From Dyadobacter sp. NIV53 (lineage in GTDB: Bacteria; Bacteroidota; Bacteroidia; Cytophagales; Spirosomataceae): a stretch of 64,000 nt of DNA. A program made the translations under genes and the position numbers. The stretch is from positions 3,286,001-3,350,000 of the forward strand of contig NZ_CP081299.1 in the NCBI RefSeq assembly GCF_019711195.1, given 5' to 3'. Below are positions 27,404 through 36,467 of the stretch, one piece after another. How positions within the stretch are numbered: position 1 is the stretch's first letter; each line of letters opens with the position of its first letter. The notes under the pieces are model-generated. The model was not told the DNA's origin and did no database searches. It saw nothing but the letters and a program-made list of their open reading frames with translations.

Positions 27404-28429
27404 TTACCATGTGTTAGTTAATATAATCTTTCCGAAATGTTCGCTGCTTTCCATTAACTGATGTGCCAAACTGGCTTCACACATCGGGAATTGTGTAAAA
27501 ACGACTGGTTTAAACTTCCCTTCTTCCAATACCGGCCAAACATGCCGGCAAATATCCTGCGTTAATATTTGTTTAAAATGAGCATCCCGGCTACGCAGCA
27601 TACTGCCCGAAATAGTCAGCCTTTTTTTCATCACTAAACCAAAATCAAGTTCATCACCCGGTTTTTGCTTACTGCCTTTCATCGTATTGATGAAGACTAG
27701 CCTTCCATCTTCCCGAAGCAACCTTACATTTTTTGATATATAATCACCACCGATCATATCCAGAATTACATCAACTCCTTCATTTTTCAGCTCATATTCA
27801 AAGTCTTGATTTTTGTAATTGATACATCGGTCAGCACCAATTACTACGCATTCGGCACACTTTTCATCAGTTCCGGCCGTAGCAAATACTTTGGCACCAA
27901 ATGCTTTCGCAAGCTGGATGGCCGTAATTCCAATCCCACTTCCGCCTCCGTGCACAAGAAAGTGCTCATTTTCTTTCAAACCACCCCGTTGAAATACATT
28001 ATGCCAAACAGTGAATACGGTTTCAGGCAGTGATGCAGCCTGAATAAAGTCAAAACCATGCGGGATAGGAAGGCATTGTCCCGCATTTACTGCTGCAAAT
28101 TCAGCATAACCGCCTCCAGACAAAAGTGCACAAACCGCATCTCCCTTTTTCAGGTTGGTAACGGCAACTCCGCATTTTTCGATGATTCCGGCAATTTCCA
28201 ATCCGGGAATATCTCTGGACACACCAGGCGGCGGCGGATAAGATCCCTTACGCTGAAACACATCCGGCCGGTTCACTCCTGCCGCATAAATCCTGATCAG
28301 CACTTCGTTTTCTTTTGGCTGAGGCCGCAGCCTTTTTTGTAACTGCAATACTTCGGGAGCACCGGGCCGGGTAATTACAACTGCATTCATTTGGTTACTA
28401 TCGATTCCGGTTCCTCGGTATTGAGCCAT
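27404..28429 (-). CDS. NAD(P)H-quinone oxidoreductase, PIG3 type (MDR superfamily)
   Basis: The medium-chain dehydrogenase/reductase has GroES-like N-terminus VLIRIYAAGVNRPDVFQRKG and the nucleotide-binding VHGGGSGIGITAIQLAKAFGA, without zinc-ligand cysteines, as in quinone oxidoreductases of the TP53I3/PIG3 group. It would reduce quinones with NADPH. The first ATG gives 341 residues; a second Met at residue 14 (MNAVVITRPG) would fit the family start equally well. It has no evident operon partners. Confidence 0.9.
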   Translation of the reverse strand: MAQYRGTGIDSNQMNAVVITRPGAPEVLQLQKRLRPQPKENEVLIRIYAAGVNRPDVFQRKGSYPPPPGVSRDIPGLEIAGIIEKCGVAVTNLKKGDAVCALLSGGGYAEFAAVNAGQCLPIPHGFDFIQAASLPETVFTVWHNVFQRGGLKENEHFLVHGGGSGIGITAIQLAKAFGAKVFATAGTDEKCAECVVIGADRCINYKNQDFEYELKNEGVDVILDMIGGDYISKNVRLLREDGRLVFINTMKGSKQKPGDELDFGLVMKKRLTISGSMLRSRDAHFKQILTQDICRHVWPVLEEGKFKPVVFTQFPMCEASLAHQLMESSEHFGKIILTNTW

Positions 28430-28578
28430 ACTTACTCTAAAAATTTACTTTACAATGTCCAAATAAAAAGCAAATGTCGCAGTTTACAAACTATCTGTTG
28501 CACGAATAGTAAGGCATACCAATCGGTCAGGTTGCTAAACAGGTTATCACGAGTTTAAAGTTATGAATAAAGATAAAA

Positions 28579-29235
28579 TTAATTCCCTCCCCTTCCCGCT
28601 TTGTACGAGTCATATTCTTCCAGAAGCCTGGCCAGATCATCGTCTCCGTCAAATTCCAGCTGCTCTTCCTTTATCACATACTGCATTTTATTTTTCTCGT
28701 CTGAAAGCAATTTCAAAAAGCTGTTTTTGTCTTTCAGATAAACCTGGGTTACTTTATCACCTTTTACAATATAAAGCTTTGCATCCGGCTCCATTTCTCT
28801 GGTTGCATTTGCTTTTTCTATTTTGATCGGGGTCTGGTAGCGTTTCAGTAATTTGGTTTCCCCATCATACATAACACGGTAAAAACTTTTACCGTTATTA
28901 TTTTCTGTTGCCGGAAAACCGCTTTTGAAAATATACAGATCTGTGCCGCTTGGAATTGTAAACTCTTTTACCGTTTGTTTTACGCGATACAGGCTGGAAC
29001 CTGCCTTATATTCGAGCTCATCTTTTACAATATCATAACGGAGCAACACACCGTCATGAACATTATCATCGTCGGTTCGAACAGTGCCCGAATACCATTC
29101 TTTGAACAAATAGGGAGAAACATTTGACTGAACTTCCTGATAGGGTGTGCCGGATAAACCGGTTGAATCCTGAGCCATAATTTCGTTTCCTAAAAAAAAG
29201 GCTGAAAGGCATAGAATCCTTGATAAATAATTCAT
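28579..29235 (-). CDS. secreted hypothetical protein, 218 aa
   Basis: A Sec signal (YLSRILCLSAFFLGNEIMAQ) precedes a periplasmic protein with strand-rich middle (GTVRTDDDNVHDGVLLRYD, FYRVMYDGETKLLKRY, AKLYIVKGDKVTQVYL) and a charged C-terminal helix ending KAGRGGN. It is typical of Bacteroidota secreted proteins of unknown role. No family is recognised. Confidence 0.75.
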   Translation of the reverse strand: MNYLSRILCLSAFFLGNEIMAQDSTGLSGTPYQEVQSNVSPYLFKEWYSGTVRTDDDNVHDGVLLRYDIVKDELEYKAGSSLYRVKQTVKEFTIPSGTDLYIFKSGFPATENNNGKSFYRVMYDGETKLLKRYQTPIKIEKANATREMEPDAKLYIVKGDKVTQVYLKDKNSFLKLLSDEKNKMQYVIKEEQLEFDGDDDLARLLEEYDSYKAGRGGN

Positions 29236-29350
29236 GATAAGACCTGTTTAATTTAACAATTGAAAGTAATTGGCAGGAAAAGTTAGTTAAAATTGAATAG
29301 ATATGCCTTTTAATTCTATTTAACCTCCTAGAATCCCTACCATCTTTATG

Positions 29351-29358
29351 TACTTTTG
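29351..29358 (+). promoter_or_regulatory. -7 element upstream of nuoN
   Basis: TACTTTTG matches the Bacteroidota TAnnTTTG element, about 24 bases before the nuoN start codon. No convincing -33 TTG is seen. Confidence 0.45.
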
Positions 29359-29381
29359 CCTAAAAAATTGTACCTGCTCAA

Positions 29382-30845
29382 TTGGATATTAACGAACAGC
29401 TCATACATATACGCCAAAGCCTGGCAGGAATTGCTCCTGAAATTTTCCTTGGCTCATTCTTTTGTTTATTTCTTCTGGCAGAGTTACTCCTGATAAAATG
29501 GGTGAAAAAAGAAGAAATATCCACCTGGTTGCACAGGATTGCTATTGCCGGAAGTATCATTACATTGATGATGGTACTTGTCCAGTGGAACGAAGAACCA
29601 TCTTTCCGCTTTCATCCGCTTTTGTTTCTGGATCATCAGGCAGTTTTTTTTAAACTGCTTATTACCGCCGCATGGATATTTACGCTCATCCATGTACGAA
29701 TCCTTCGTTATGATTTCCCACCGGAATTTAATGCTTTGCTTATTTCTTCCGTGGCTGGTTTGTTTTTGCTAACCATGTCCACACATTTACTGACAATTTA
29801 CCTTTCCCTGGAACTGATCTCTATCAGCTCATATCTTTTGGTTGCTATTTCGCCTTACAAAAAGGCAGCAGAAGGAGGTATTAAATATTTACTTTTTGGT
29901 GCAGCAAGCTCTGCTGTAATGCTCTATGGAATTTCACTAATCTATGGGTTAACAGGCACTATGGATATTACAAGCCAGCATATGACAGCCGGATTACTGA
30001 ATAATTCAGGATTGGTCATAACGGTAGCCATTGTACTCACTCTTTCGGGACTGCTTTTTAAGCTTTCGCTGGTTCCTTTCCACGTCTGGACGCCCGATGT
30101 ATATGAAGCAGCTCCTACTCCGCTGGTATCTTTTTTATCGGTTGCACCAAAAGCCGCTGTTGTATTGGTGCTCATGCGTTTGGCAAGTATATTGCCCGCA
30201 CAGTATTTTCCTGTACTTGGAGGAATAGCATTAATCAGCATTACAATTGGCAATGTGGCGGCTTTATGGCAATCCAATGCCCGCCGGTTATTAGCTTATT
30301 CATCCATTGCACAGGCGGGATATCTGTTGGTTGGGATTGCGGCATATAGCAGGTTTGGGTTTGAAACAGCTGTTTTCTACACTGCTTCTTATCTTATTAT
30401 CAACATGGCAGCTTTCTTTCTGATTGACTTGTTAATACCTCAATCCAATACCGGACTGGAAGATTATGAAGGGTTGGGCAAAAAATATATCTGGCTTTCC
30501 GGTGCTTTGACCATGGTAATGATAGCACTCGCAGGATTACCGCCAACCGTCGGATTTACATCAAAGCTTTTGATTTTCTCATCTCTATGGGATAGTTATC
30601 AACAGCAGCAGTTCTCCTGGATGCTTTGGTTATTGATTGGCGGGATTCTCAATGCAGCCATTTCGCTGGCGTATTATCTCAGACTTCCTTATCTGCTTTT
30701 TTTCAAAAATATTAAATCTGAAAGCAAGGCAAATCCAATATCCAAGGCAATATTGAGCAACGTGCTTGCAGGGTTGATAGTAGCTCTGGTAATTGCGTTA
30801 TTCTTTAAACCTGAATGGCTGACAAATTGGATTTCTGCTTTCTGA
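29382..30845 (+). CDS. nuoN: NADH-quinone oxidoreductase subunit N
   Basis: The 487-residue, fourteen-helix antiporter-like membrane subunit of respiratory complex I has LYLSLELISISSYLLVA with the key Glu, KYLLFGAASSAVMLYGISLIYG, FHVWTPDVYEAAPTP and AYSSIAQAGYLLVG. It helps pump protons. The start is TTG 29382; an in-frame stop lies just upstream. Unusually, no other nuo gene is next to it; upstream is a secreted protein on the other strand and downstream a terminator, so it has its own transcription unit. Confidence 0.95.
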   Translation: MDINEQLIHIRQSLAGIAPEIFLGSFFCLFLLAELLLIKWVKKEEISTWLHRIAIAGSIITLMMVLVQWNEEPSFRFHPLLFLDHQAVFFKLLITAAWIFTLIHVRILRYDFPPEFNALLISSVAGLFLLTMSTHLLTIYLSLELISISSYLLVAISPYKKAAEGGIKYLLFGAASSAVMLYGISLIYGLTGTMDITSQHMTAGLLNNSGLVITVAIVLTLSGLLFKLSLVPFHVWTPDVYEAAPTPLVSFLSVAPKAAVVLVLMRLASILPAQYFPVLGGIALISITIGNVAALWQSNARRLLAYSSIAQAGYLLVGIAAYSRFGFETAVFYTASYLIINMAAFFLIDLLIPQSNTGLEDYEGLGKKYIWLSGALTMVMIALAGLPPTVGFTSKLLIFSSLWDSYQQQQFSWMLWLLIGGILNAAISLAYYLRLPYLLFFKNIKSESKANPISKAILSNVLAGLIVALVIALFFKPEWLTNWISAF

Positions 30846-30883
30846 GAAAAAAATAAAGGTTTCACGAAAGGTAGTAAAGAAAG

Positions 30884-30930
30884 GGGCAGAGTATGCAAAG
30901 TAAAATCGTCTCTGCACTCTCTGCCCTTCT
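30884..30930. terminator. terminator between nuoN and the TraB gene
   Basis: GGGCAGAG at 30884-30891 pairs with CTCTGCCC at 30919-30926, followed by TTCTTTT. It lies between convergent genes and can serve both. Confidence 0.65.
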
Positions 30931-30967
30931 TTTATAATTTGCAAAAAAACTTTATTTCCTTTCTCCC

Positions 30968-31828
30968 TTACTTAATTGCCCGCACCATATATCCTTCTTT
31001 TCTCAACAACGCAATGACGCCCCTTTCACCTCCAAGATGTGCTGCTCCTACTGCGAAGAATGTTGGCTTTTCCGCTATGATCTTTTGAATCCGGCCAATC
31101 CATTTTTGATTTCTTGCAAACAACAAAACTTCCTCATTCCCTTCCAAACCGAACTCACTTTTTAATGTTAATTTGTATAAATCATTAACATTCTGCGTTT
31201 TATACATTTTTATTAATCCTTTGAATTCTTCCCTTGCCTGCGGAAGACTGTCAATCATAGTCATGATAATTTTCATCTGATCTTTATATGGAACAGAATC
31301 GAAAAGTGCCATTTGCTCGTCAATCGTTTCCAGGCCAATGACTTCTGCCTTTTGTTTTTTCGCAAGTTCTACCAGCGACATTTCATAAGACTGAGGCTGA
31401 CAAGCCAGAACTGCATTAAAAAGCGGCCCCATCAATACAAACGGTTTTACTCTTTCAAACATAGCTAAACCAACCCCGACAGAATCTTTGTAAAACTGGC
31501 TCAGTTTATTATACTCGGCTTCTGTAACAAGTTTTTTAAGTTCATTCCCATCACTCATATTCATGGATTTCATCATGGCCGCCATCATATTGGGATCGTC
31601 CATGTCAACCTCAAGAGCAACCTGCTCAGTTTTAGAAATGGCTAATTTCAACGAGTCACTAAGAGAAAAATCCGCAGGACATATTAAATGTATGGTGCCA
31701 AACAGATAAGAAGGTTTTGATTGGTTCGGAGCTTTAATTTCCCAAAGCAAAGAACTTTCCACCGGAGCCTGAGCCTTTGCTATAAATACAGAAAAAAGCA
31801 ATGCCAGAACCAAAAACAACTTTTTCAT
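30968..31828 (-). CDS. TraB/GumN family secreted protein
   Basis: Start ATG 31828 was chosen because a Sec signal follows (KKLFLVLALLFSVFIAKAQA); the open frame upstream is not credible. The 286-residue protein has the TraB/GumN pattern: YLFGTIHL near the N-terminus, EVIGLETIDEQMALF in the middle and FFAVGAAHLGGERGVIALLR at the end, with conserved GTxH and GxxHL pairs that suggest a metal-dependent hydrolase (Tiki-like). It follows the M28 peptidase on the same strand after 94 bases. Confidence 0.9.
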   Translation of the reverse strand: MKKLFLVLALLFSVFIAKAQAPVESSLLWEIKAPNQSKPSYLFGTIHLICPADFSLSDSLKLAISKTEQVALEVDMDDPNMMAAMMKSMNMSDGNELKKLVTEAEYNKLSQFYKDSVGVGLAMFERVKPFVLMGPLFNAVLACQPQSYEMSLVELAKKQKAEVIGLETIDEQMALFDSVPYKDQMKIIMTMIDSLPQAREEFKGLIKMYKTQNVNDLYKLTLKSEFGLEGNEEVLLFARNQKWIGRIQKIIAEKPTFFAVGAAHLGGERGVIALLRKEGYMVRAIK

Positions 31829-31922
31829 AATCAACATATTGATATTAAAAACAAATTCCCATTTTCCCAGGATTATACCCCGGGCAGAGATATTTAAGCC
31901 TTTCAGGCCAGGCCCGCTTCGT

Positions 31923-33515
31923 CTATTCTTTATGACTGTCCACAACAATTCTTTCTTCCCGGTTTGCCAGTTCCCAGGCAGTATGAAAAACAAGCTTTAC
32001 AATAGGTGCCTGTTTATCGAACATAATTTTTTCCACATCATCGCCGGGACGGTGATAATCTTCGTGTACACCTGTAAAATAAAATATGACCGGTATGCCC
32101 ACCTTAGCGAAATTGTAATGATCTGAGCGATAGTAAAAACGGTTCGGATCTTTGGGGTCGTTAAAAGTGTAATCCAGTTTATAATTGACATATTTTTTAT
32201 TCGCTTCCTCACTGATCGCATGCAATTGGGAAGATAATTTATCAGCACCTATGACATACACATATTTAGGATCGTTTTTATGCGCTTCGTCCACACGGCC
32301 GATCATATCTATATTCAGGTCAGCAACCGTATTTTTCAGCGGCAATAAAGGATTTTCCGAATAATATTCTGAACCGAATAATCCTTTTTCTTCACCGGTT
32401 ACATTCAGAAATAAAATACTTCTTCTTGGGCCTTTTCCATCTGCTTTTGCTTTGCTGAATGCTTCTGCCAGTTCCAGAAGTGAAACAGTTCCCGAACCAT
32501 CATCATCCGCTCCATTGTTAATTTCTCCGTTCGGTGAAATTCCGATATGGTCCAAATGCGCACTGATTACCAAAACCTCGTCCTTTTTATCCGAGCCTTC
32601 CATGTAAGCTGCTACATTTTCAGTTTCAATGATCTCATTGGTTCTTTCAGCTTTAAATGTCGCTTCTCCCGACAGGCTCTTTGACAAAGGTTTTTTCGTT
32701 TTTCCTATTTCATCTTTTTCCTTTGTAAGCTTTTGAACCGAAGTATTCAATATTTGTGCGGCCATTTCAGCAGATAAAACAAACGACGCTATATTATTTG
32801 AAGATTCCTTAACGGGCTTTAATGTTGGCGAACTAAACCTTCTGGCCATTACGGCACGCTGGCGTATTTCTTTGTCAAAATCCTCTCCCGTTTTTTCACT
32901 AATAATAAAGACATGTTTTGCGCCTTTTTCTAATGCCAGTTTAACCTTGTTCTGCCATGAAACTGTACTATTCCATTTGGATTTATCTCCATTGCCGCTT
33001 AACAGATAATTGCCGTCTTTCAATTTCGGTTCACCCTCAAAAATAATAACCGACTTGCCCGTTACATTCAAATTGGCATAATCGTTATAAGCCGGTTCTT
33101 CAATACCATAACCTGCCAGTACTACAGGCGTATTTGTTTCAGCCGGAGCATCCAGGATTCCATTTAAATAAAAATCCTTATTGAATTCATATTGTTTCCC
33201 GCCTGCCTTTACATACACTTCTCCCCAGCCGCGCTTATACAGATTATATTTTTGCAAAAAAGATTTTGAGCCATCCGCTGCCGCTGCAATGGGCTGTAAA
33301 CCATATTCCTTAAAATATTTCAGTACATATTCAGCAGCCATTTTTTGTCCTGGGGAACCCGTGTCACGGCCTTTCATGCTATCCGCCGCAATAATGACCA
33401 GATGCTTTTTTAAATCTTCGGGGGTAATACTTTCGGCATATTTGGTAGCATCATCCTGTGCATATGCAAATGTGGTGATCGACAGGAATATTCCGGCCAG
33501 TATGTTTTTATTCAT
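31923..33515 (-). CDS. M28-family zinc metallopeptidase, secreted
   Basis: A Sec signal (ILAGIFLSITTFAYAQ) leads into a 530-residue exported protein. A PA-like insert (residues about 110-230) precedes the M28 core: first zinc ligand and Asp in VISAHLDHIG, NGADDDGSGTVSLLELA, catalytic Glu pair in NVTGEEKGLFGSEYY, NIDMIGRVD, and a late His in YRSDHYNFAKVGIP. M28 enzymes are amino- or carboxypeptidases with two zinc ions. It is probably the first gene of a two-gene unit with the TraB-like gene. Confidence 0.92.
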   Translation of the reverse strand: MNKNILAGIFLSITTFAYAQDDATKYAESITPEDLKKHLVIIAADSMKGRDTGSPGQKMAAEYVLKYFKEYGLQPIAAAADGSKSFLQKYNLYKRGWGEVYVKAGGKQYEFNKDFYLNGILDAPAETNTPVVLAGYGIEEPAYNDYANLNVTGKSVIIFEGEPKLKDGNYLLSGNGDKSKWNSTVSWQNKVKLALEKGAKHVFIISEKTGEDFDKEIRQRAVMARRFSSPTLKPVKESSNNIASFVLSAEMAAQILNTSVQKLTKEKDEIGKTKKPLSKSLSGEATFKAERTNEIIETENVAAYMEGSDKKDEVLVISAHLDHIGISPNGEINNGADDDGSGTVSLLELAEAFSKAKADGKGPRRSILFLNVTGEEKGLFGSEYYSENPLLPLKNTVADLNIDMIGRVDEAHKNDPKYVYVIGADKLSSQLHAISEEANKKYVNYKLDYTFNDPKDPNRFYYRSDHYNFAKVGIPVIFYFTGVHEDYHRPGDDVEKIMFDKQAPIVKLVFHTAWELANREERIVVDSHKE

Positions 33516-33637
33516 AACGAATTAAAAAAAATGCGAGTTACAATTTCTACAAAGAAACTAAACGATACTGCGAATGCAAAATTGAGACCAATTTCAATGT
33601 TTTATATAAACAGCTAATTTCGTATTTCCTAAAATTG

Positions 33638-33645
33638 TATATTTG
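33638..33645 (+). promoter_or_regulatory. -7 element before the DUF4160 gene
   Basis: TATATTTG fits TAnnTTTG and lies 22 bases before the ATG at 33668. Confidence 0.4.
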
Positions 33646-33667
33646 AAAATACACTTCACCATAAAGA

Positions 33668-33931
33668 ATGCCAGAAATAAGCCGTTTTCTTGGAATAATT
33701 ATTAAAATGTTTTTTGATGATCATAATCCACCTCATTTTCATGCAGAATTTCAAGATTATAAAGCAATTATAGAAATACATAGTACTGAACTTTTAGAAG
33801 GATATTTGCCTCCCAAACAATTAAAACTAGTTCAGGCATGGGCCATTATTCATGAAGAAGAATTGTTGGAAAATTTTATAAATCTTAATAAAGATTTTAA
33901 ATCCTGGAACAGGATAGAACCTTTAAAATAA
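33668..33931 (+). CDS. DUF4160 domain protein
   Basis: The 87-residue protein has the DUF4160 signature: a short N-terminus, then MFFDDHNPPHFHAEF, GYLPPKQLKLVQAWAIIHEEELLENF. The HNPPHFH block is the family hallmark. DUF4160 genes usually sit next to DUF2442 genes, as here with a one-base gap; a toxin-antitoxin-like role has been suggested by this linkage but is not established. Confidence 0.92.
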   Translation: MPEISRFLGIIIKMFFDDHNPPHFHAEFQDYKAIIEIHSTELLEGYLPPKQLKLVQAWAIIHEEELLENFINLNKDFKSWNRIEPLK

Positions 33932-33932
33932 T

Positions 33933-34202
33933 ATGCTTCACTATATTAAAAAAATAGTTTCAGTTCAGGATTACCGCATTTACTGCCTGTTTAATACAGG
34001 AGAGGTAAGAGTAATTGATTTATGGGCAACAATTGAAAAATATAGAAATATCAATGACGGATTGATAAGTCAACTGGCAGATCCTACTTATTTTAAATCG
34101 GTGCAGCTCGATTCATATGGTACACTTATCTGGGATAATGGTGTGGATTTTGATCCTGATAATCTTTATAAAATGTCTAAATCTGAAATTGTATCTATTT
34201 AA
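33933..34202 (+). CDS. DUF2442 domain protein
   Basis: The 89-residue protein has the DUF2442 features: YRIYCLFNTGEVRVIDL, FKSVQLDSYGTLIWDNGVDFDPDNLY. It directly follows DUF4160 and is surely co-expressed. DUF2442 resembles a small helix-turn-strand domain that may bind its partner or DNA. Confidence 0.92.
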   Translation: MLHYIKKIVSVQDYRIYCLFNTGEVRVIDLWATIEKYRNINDGLISQLADPTYFKSVQLDSYGTLIWDNGVDFDPDNLYKMSKSEIVSI

Positions 34203-34304
34203 TATTTTTCTTCACTTTTTGTACTTCTTTTAGCATATACATTGTTTTTGGCTTGATAACAATAAATTAATTGTAAAATACTGTTATTCAGCGAAAAAAC
34301 TCCG

Positions 34305-34312
34305 TACCTTTG
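34305..34312 (+). promoter_or_regulatory. -7 element of typA
   Basis: TACCTTTG followed by C is a textbook Bacteroidota -7 element. It predicts a leader of about 95 bases before the typA ATG at 34417. Confidence 0.6.
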
Positions 34313-34416
34313 CACCTTATTTGACGACGTTACAATCATAACGTCTCATGGCAGTAAAGTCAGTTGGCAACCAATTTCAGCAAACTGTCAACTGTAAACA
34401 ATTGATCTATAAAACA

Positions 34417-36232
34417 ATGCAATCCATTCGTAACATCGCAATTATTGCGCACGTTGACCACGGCAAAACGACATTGGTCGACAAAATCATTCATGCTTCA
34501 AAACTGTTTCGTGAGAATCAGGAATTTGGCGATCTGATTCTTGACAACAATGATCTTGAACGTGAACGTGGAATTACTATCGTATCTAAAAACGTATCAG
34601 TACGTTACAAAGATTACAAAATCAATGTAATTGATACACCAGGTCACGCCGACTTTGGCGGTGAAGTGGAACGCGTACTTAAAATGGCTGACGGTGTTTT
34701 GTTACTCGTGGATGCTTTTGAAGGCCCGATGCCTCAGACGCGCTTCGTTTTATCAAAAGCGATTCAGCTTGGTTTGAAACCAATCGTGGTTGTAAATAAA
34801 GTAGATAAAGAAAACTGCCGCCCTGAAGAAGTTCAGGAAAGTGTTTTTGATTTGATGTTCAATTTGGGAGCAACAGAAGATCAGCTTGATTTCGCAACCG
34901 TATATGGTTCGTCTAAACAAGGCTGGATGGGCCCTGACTGGAAAACTCCAACTGACAATATTACTTATTTGCTGGATACAATTATTGAGCAAATCCCTGC
35001 TGCAATTATCCACCCGGGAACGCCTCAGATGCAGATTACGTCACTTGACTATAATGCATTTGTTGGTCGTATTGCAATCGGACGTGTATTACGCGGAACT
35101 TTGAAAGAAGGCGCTGCGATGTCTCTTTGCAAAGCAGACGGTGTTATCAAAAAAGTAAAAATAAAAGAACTTCAGGTTTTCGAAGGACTTGGAAGAGTAA
35201 AAGTAACTGAAGTAGAAGCTGGTGATATTTGTGCTGTAACCGGTATTGAAGATTTCGAAATCGGAGATACACTTGCAGATCTTGAAAATCCTGGAAGCAC
35301 TTCCACGTATTTCTGTTGACGAACCAACACTGAATATGTTGTTCACTATCAACAACTCTCCATTCTATGGTAAGGAAGGTAAATTCGTAACATCGCGTCA
35401 TTTACGTGACCGTTTGATGAAGGAAACGGAAAAAAATCTTGCATTACGTGTTGAAGCAACTGATACTGAAGATAAATTTTTAGTATTCGGACGCGGAATT
35501 CTCCACTTGTCAGTTCTGATCGAAACGATGCGTCGTGAAGGTTATGAATTACAGGTTGGACAGCCTCAGGTTCTTTTCAAACAAGATGAAAACGGACAAC
35601 GTTTAGAACCTATCGAAACGCTTGTTGTAGATGTTCCTGAGTCTTCTTCTGGTAAAGTAATTGAATTGGCAAGCCAGCGTAAAGGTGAACTTTTGATTAT
35701 GGAACCAAAAGGTGATCTGCAGCATTTGGAATTTGAAATTCCTTCGCGTGGATTGATCGGTCTTCGTTCTAACTTACTTACTGCTACGCAAGGAGAAGCT
35801 ACAATGACTCACCGTTTCAAAAGCTTTGAGCCTTTCCGCGGACCAATTCCTGGACGTTTGAGTGGTTCTATCATCTCAAAAAATACAGGACCTGCTACAG
35901 GTTACACGATTGATAAATTACAGGATCGCGGACGTTTCTTTGTTGAACCAGGTGAAGAAATTTATGCAGGTCAGGTTATTGGAGAACATACCCGTCCAAA
36001 TGATATCGTAGTAAACTTACAGGAAGCGAAAAAACTGACCAACATGCGTGCTTCCGGTACTGATGATGGTTTGCGCATTGTTCCGAAAATCAATTTTTCT
36101 CTTGAAGAATCGATGGAATATATCCAGAAAGACGAATATCTGGAAGTAACTCCAAACAGCATGCGTATGCGGAAAATCTATCTGGAAGAAAACGATCGTA
36201 AAAGATTTGGTTCTAAGGTAGAGATGGCATAA
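34417..36232 (+). pseudogene. typA: translational GTPase TypA/BipA, one-base frameshift
   Basis: Start ATG 34417 gives MQSIRNIAIIAHVDHGKTTL with the G1 P-loop. G2/G3 regions (RERGITIVSKNVSV, IDTPGHADFGGEVERVL) and G4 VVNKVDK follow. The frame breaks in the middle at GG 35293-35294: removing one G joins ...DTLADLENP to EALPRISVDEPTLNMLF, the normal TypA sequence, which then runs to RKIYLEENDRKRFGSKVEMA. TypA acts on ribosome biogenesis and stress responses. Both halves are fully conserved, so a sequencing insertion is the likely cause. Confidence 0.92.
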
Positions 36233-36259
36233 TATAAAATTTCAAGTTAGAAGTTAAAA

Positions 36260-36288
36260 AAGGAAGCTCATACGGGCTTCCTTTTTTT
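36260..36288 (+). terminator. terminator of typA
   Basis: GGAAGC at 36262-36267 pairs with GCTTCC at 36276-36281, extended by an A-rich 5' flank, and is followed by seven T. Confidence 0.85.
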
Positions 36289-36299
36289 GTCACCGCACC

Positions 36300-36323
36300 T
36301 TCGTTTGTGTTCTCACAAACGAA
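36300..36323. repeat. short perfect palindrome
   Basis: TTCGTTTGTG (36300-36309) and its reverse complement (36314-36323) enclose loop TTCT. It lies in the 235-base spacer after typA; no T run. Confidence 0.55.
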
Positions 36324-36467
36324 CATCACAATGCTATATAGCAAATCCCACCACGATACACAGTTGCTTATGGGAACACAAACAACTGAGACTATAACGC
36401 CCTAACTTCCCATTTCTAAGTCCGTAGCTTCCCTAACTACTTTAACTTCTTAACATGACTCCTCCCT

